Source of the DNA: Candidatus Hydrogenedentota bacterium | Lineage (GTDB): Bacteria; Hydrogenedentota; Hydrogenedentia; Hydrogenedentales; JAGMZX01 | Direction: 5' to 3' | Assembly: GCA_029556545.1 (NCBI GenBank) | Contig: JAKQEQ010000017.1 | Span: 124,001-188,000, forward strand | Length of the DNA stretch: 64,000 nt | Part shown: in pieces, positions 58,160 through 64,000 of the stretch | Position numbering within the stretch: position 1 is the stretch's first letter | How the letters are laid out: each line of letters begins with the position of its first letter | The notes under the pieces: generated by a model | The model's input: the letters and a program-made list of their open reading frames with translations, nothing else | Database searches by the model: none | Told to the model about the DNA's origin: nothing | Made by a program: the position numbers and the translations under genes

Positions 58160-60679
58160 TCACGGTGCTTGCGGCGGCTCGGACATAGGCAGCGCCACGC
58201 GCTCGCCCGTGTGCAGGATGCGCACGTCGGTCACGCGGCCCTCGTCGTCCAGCAGGCCGATGGTCAGCGTCTGCCGCTGCGGATCGTATTCGGTGGCGCT
58301 CCACGCGCGAAAGACACGTTCACCGAGCCCCACACGGAAGGCGTGCGAGCGCCCGTCGCGGTGATGCAACATGAGTACGAATCGGGGGCCGCCGACGGGA
58401 TCGCTTCCAATGCCGCGCAATTCGAGCTCGGGGCCCGATGCTCTACTCGGCGCCGCCGGCGCCGGCGTGTCCTCGGGCGGTAACGAGTCATCAGGCGCCG
58501 GCATCGGGTCTTGATCTGGCGCGGGCGCGGGCACGTATTCGGGGAATGTCGGCGTCTCGCCGCCGGGCACGTCGTCCACGGACGCATCTTCGGGAGGTGT
58601 TTGGCCCCGCTCCAGCGTAAACATCCGAGTTTGCCCTTCCCGCAGCCAACGAGGATGTAATTCCACGCGGTAGTCTCCAGGCCCCAACACATACTCGAAA
58701 ATACCCTCATCACCCGGATGAAGTACCGCCTCTCCGGCCGCGCCCGCAAGGTCGCGCCAATCCTCCCCGCCGGTCTTGACCCGAATGGGATAGATTTCGT
58801 AATCCCAATCATTGCCGGCTGTATGACGCGCAACGCGGTAAGAGACGGGGTCCGGGCTCGATAAGGCGCGCGGATTCAATCGGCAGGCGCGGCGTCCCTC
58901 GTTCGACACGGTGACCTGGACACGATACTGAAGCGGCGCACGCGGGTCGGTGGTGTCCGCCAATATGTGCGTTATACCCGTCACGACCGGGTTCGGCTTC
59001 AGGTATCCCGCCATCTCCGTCGCCGCCGCGCTGATGATAATTCCGGCCGTGCCGACAATCATGAGGGGAATATGCCACATCCGCCGCTCCTGGAACAGCG
59101 CAATACAGAAGGACGCCGCGATCAGCAGGCCGGCACCGGCGATAAACAGCATGCCTGGCTCGAACATCCAGTACCGGTCGCGTCGCATCATCTCGCTGAC
59201 ACGCTCGATGCCGTGATACTTGTCGTAAAGGCAAAGCGCGAGCGCGACCCCGCCCGCGAGCCAGATGAGGCCGATGGCCGTGCCGCGCGCGCGGCGGTTC
59301 GGTATCGCGGCGGCGAGCGCTGTAGCTGCGGCAGCGACCACCAATCCCACCAGCAATCCCGGCACGGCCACCGCATTGCCGCCCGAGGCCCGGTCCGTAA
59401 TAGGAACGAAGATCGCCAGCACCAGGGCGAGCGCGCCGACCCAGGCGAACCAGGAATCGACACCGATGACGCCTGTCGGGCGCCGTTTCGCCAGTCGCCG
59501 AAAGAGGTTGCTCTGGACGCGCGGGATGTCGTCGACGCTTCGGGCTTCGAGCGCTTGTCGAGCGGCATCACAGGCTTTGGCGCTGTCGGCTTGGGCGCGC
59601 AGAAGTTCGAGCTCAACCGTGTTGAACTGGGTGCTCGTGAGTTCGCCGGCGTCGAGCCGGTGGCGCGCCAATTCGAGGTGCGCCCGCACCGCCTTTACTT
59701 CGCCATCGGCGTCCTGAAGCGCCTGTTGCACCCGCTCCTGCAGAAACGCGGCCGCCGCCCGCGCGCGCGTGCGCGCAGCAGCCGCCATGACCTTGTAACG
59801 CTCGATGTTGAAGCCGGTCAGACCGCCTTCCTGCTCCACCCGGCGCCATTCCTCGAGTTTGCGCTCGGCGTACTCGCGCTCTTCAAGCGCCTCCCGCAAG
59901 GATTGCAGTAGCTGCTCGATCAACGCTTGGTTCGGCGCGGGACTCACCTCCGGAAACTCCGTCTCCTCAATATCGACCGGCGGGTCCTGCAAAGGGAGAT
60001 CCAACAACCCCCCGGCCAGAAACGGATCCGAGACCGCCAGCCAGCCGCGCAGGTTGTAGCGCAAGCGCTCGAGGCATTCGCGCCGCCGGCGCAAAGGCAG
60101 GACCACCTCAAGAAACTCCTGGAACTCCACTTCGCCGACGCGAGCCGATAACGTGCAGCGCGCTATCCGATCCTTTACGTCCGCCAATTCGACCGCCACG
60201 TCCATCAACCGCTGGCGCATCCGCTCATCCAGCTCCGAACGCGCCTTCCGCGCCAGCGCCCGATACCCCATGAGCGCCGTCTTCTCCTGCGCGTTGCCCG
60301 CCCCACTCGCCGCTCCCTCGCGCAGCCGGGCCAAGGCTTGCGTCACGTGGTACTCGTAACTGCACAGACGCCGCACGGCCTCGAACACGTCGAGCGCAAC
60401 AATCTCCCCCCCTTCGTCCCTGTCGCCCAACGTCGCGTCTTCGACCTCATCACCTGCCGCGCCGTCGTCGCCGCGGCGGGACGGTTTCCGCAAAAACTGC
60501 GGGAAGTCCTTCAAATAGACGTCCAAAACCCCGTCCGGCAGTTCCTCGGGGGTCGGCACACGAATCTTCTGACTGCAAGCCACACACTTGCCCGGACGGC
60601 CAAACATGGCCTCCGAAACTCGCATCTTCTGGCCGCAGATACAGTAAACGCGGAATTCAATGGCGTCAGCGGAGGGCAT
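58160..60679 (-). CDS. large zinc-ribbon membrane protein of unknown function
   Basis: An 839-residue protein I do not recognise. It opens with a zinc ribbon (Cys13, Cys15, Cys32, Cys35), then a mostly helical, charged region with coiled-coil character (about 70-410). About five or six membrane helices follow (about 420-570), then a soluble part of about 260 residues. That part has a Pro/Asp/Glu-rich stretch (PAPDQDPMPAPDDSLPPED), and the chain ends in a small beta-rich domain. AGGAG precedes the ATG 60679. The ribbon-plus-membrane design resembles the protein at 40145-41035. A role in envelope organisation or signalling is possible, not shown. Confidence 0.65.
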   Translation of the reverse strand: MPSADAIEFRVYCICGQKMRVSEAMFGRPGKCVACSQKIRVPTPEELPDGVLDVYLKDFPQFLRKPSRRGDDGAAGDEVEDATLGDRDEGGEIVALDVFEAVRRLCSYEYHVTQALARLREGAASGAGNAQEKTALMGYRALARKARSELDERMRQRLMDVAVELADVKDRIARCTLSARVGEVEFQEFLEVVLPLRRRRECLERLRYNLRGWLAVSDPFLAGGLLDLPLQDPPVDIEETEFPEVSPAPNQALIEQLLQSLREALEEREYAERKLEEWRRVEQEGGLTGFNIERYKVMAAAARTRARAAAAFLQERVQQALQDADGEVKAVRAHLELARHRLDAGELTSTQFNTVELELLRAQADSAKACDAARQALEARSVDDIPRVQSNLFRRLAKRRPTGVIGVDSWFAWVGALALVLAIFVPITDRASGGNAVAVPGLLVGLVVAAAATALAAAIPNRRARGTAIGLIWLAGGVALALCLYDKYHGIERVSEMMRRDRYWMFEPGMLFIAGAGLLIAASFCIALFQERRMWHIPLMIVGTAGIIISAAATEMAGYLKPNPVVTGITHILADTTDPRAPLQYRVQVTVSNEGRRACRLNPRALSSPDPVSYRVARHTAGNDWDYEIYPIRVKTGGEDWRDLAGAAGEAVLHPGDEGIFEYVLGPGDYRVELHPRWLREGQTRMFTLERGQTPPEDASVDDVPGGETPTFPEYVPAPAPDQDPMPAPDDSLPPEDTPAPAAPSRASGPELELRGIGSDPVGGPRFVLMLHHRDGRSHAFRVGLGERVFRAWSATEYDPQRQTLTIGLLDDEGRVTDVRILHTGERVALPMSEPPQAP

Positions 60680-60905
60680 ACCCGTCTCCTGCCAGCCTCG
60701 TCCACAACATTATCCATTGACGCCGCGAAAATGCAAATCTGGACATCGGCATCGTCACCTTCCCTAAGGTCCGTGCGTAAGGTACGGGGTCATCGTGTCC
60801 TAAAAAGACTATGCACCGCCCCGCGGGATATCTCGCCTCCTGCCCGCATCTCTCCCAAGAAGCAAGAACACCCTGCCCCCTTCCCTTGCCGAGAGCAGAC
60901 AAGGC

Positions 60906-63545
<2,640 letters not shown>

Positions 63546-63579
63546 GATTCGTCACCTCGATTGCCAAGAGTCCAGTGCC

Positions 63580-63585
63580 ATTATA
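63580..63585 (-). promoter_or_regulatory. possible -10 box for the M14 peptidase gene
   Basis: TATAAT on the minus strand, about 35 bases before the GTG start. No good -35 box is found at the proper distance. Confidence 0.35.
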
Positions 63586-63617
63586 CCGGAAATCCGTGCA
63601 CGAACACCGTGGAATAT

Positions 63618-63625
63618 GCTACAAT
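63618..63625 (+). promoter_or_regulatory. possible extended -10 box for the last gene
   Basis: TGCTACAAT provides a -10 hexamer TACAAT (63620-63625) with an upstream TG. The -35 region is weak. The ATG lies about 50 bases downstream. Confidence 0.35.
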
Positions 63626-63675
63626 GCTTTCGGGTTTGAAGAGTGGCAGGCTAACCGTAACGCGAGAGGTGTCTC

Positions 63676-64000
63676 ATGAGCACTGGTGCGCGGGTGAAGA
63701 CCTATTTCGATGCGGGGCGGATTTTCCTACTGGCCTGCCTGTTGATCGGCCCGGGGGCGGGTGTTGCGCTTGCCGCGCAGACCGACGACGTCGCCTTCGA
63801 TGCGCACTTTTCGCAGCTCGACCTCGGCTGGGACTCCGGCTGGTATCCGCCGGGCGACCCGGCGCCGGGCGCGCAAGTCATCCAGGTGCGTCTGAATTTC
63901 AACGGTACCGCCAAGGTGGACGCGGCGCTGGCCGGGGATTACGAACTCGACGGCAACCGGCTTGGACCAGCCAACGCCGCGGGGGACTGGGCTTACGATT
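63676..64000 (+). CDS. exported protein, incomplete at the window end
   Basis: Only the first 108 residues are present; the frame is open at 64000. They start with a signal peptide (IFLLACLLIGPGAGVALAAQ), followed by a segment with DLGWDSGWYPPG and repeated Asp/Asn residues that looks extracellular. The family is not recognisable from this part. GAGAGGTG stands before the ATG. Confidence 0.7.
   Translation, partial: MSTGARVKTYFDAGRIFLLACLLIGPGAGVALAAQTDDVAFDAHFSQLDLGWDSGWYPPGDPAPGAQVIQVRLNFNGTAKVDAALAGDYELDGNRLGPANAAGDWAYD

Overview
The window is GC-rich bacterial chromosome with dense genes and mostly housekeeping content. Several features suggest an uncultured lineage near Hydrogenedentota or the PVC-like phyla. 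These are a secreted peptidase with long Gly-Glu linkers and a C-terminal pair of ELLRxIQFYN repeats, an H-X9-DG type pseudopilin, a sulfatase beside a Tat-exported GH5 enzyme, and zinc-ribbon membrane proteins. This placement is an inference from protein style, not from a marker-gene tree. No rRNA, tRNA or CRISPR array was seen.

Layout. 0-2.5 kb: two glycosyltransferases (GT4, then a membrane GT2). 2.6-6.4 kb, minus: an Ntn acylase, a small-molecule kinase and purE in one apparent operon. 6.6-9.3 kb, plus: assimilatory sulfate reduction (siroheme sulfite reductase, then APS reductase) behind a near-consensus promoter with an adjacent inverted repeat. 9.4-9.9 kb, minus: a hicBA toxin-antitoxin pair. 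10-12.2 kb, minus: etfB without etfA, and an acyl-CoA dehydrogenase. 12.2-31.7 kb, minus: a long co-directional block of rpoB-rpoC, a parvulin, a membrane protein, eno, a DivIC/FtsB-like gene, phoH, pgpH, ybeY, two CorC-like genes and a DUF502 gene. 32-34.9 kb, minus: a cold-shock gene and a PAS hybrid histidine kinase. About 1 kb without a gene follows.

35.9-39.9 kb, plus: an NDP-forming acyl-CoA synthetase next to a CoA-transferase/GNAT fusion. 40-43 kb is an accessory patch with heptamer tandem repeats, a zinc-ribbon membrane protein, an AT-richer DUF4041/GIY-YIG gene and the broken start of a DNA methyltransferase gene. 43-45.6 kb: a GH5 enzyme and a sulfatase. 45.7-54 kb is the least familiar part. 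A methyltransferase/ATP-grasp fusion faces a translationally coupled trio: two class-III aminotransferase-fold proteins and a zinc dehydrogenase. A pseudopilin and a lipoyl-less E2 acyltransferase come next. The second aminotransferase has Glu where the PLP lysine should be, so the pair may be a catalytic/pseudo-catalytic heterodimer. 54-64 kb: a repeat-rich FG-GAP lipoprotein, a metallophosphoesterase, a Gfo/Idh/MocA oxidoreductase, a large zinc-ribbon membrane protein, the M14 peptidase and the start of another exported protein.

The best candidate for something undescribed is the 45.7-53.9 kb locus. The regulatory sites most worth testing are the perfect palindrome over the cold-shock promoter, the inverted repeat at the sulfite reductase promoter, and the leader in front of rpoB.
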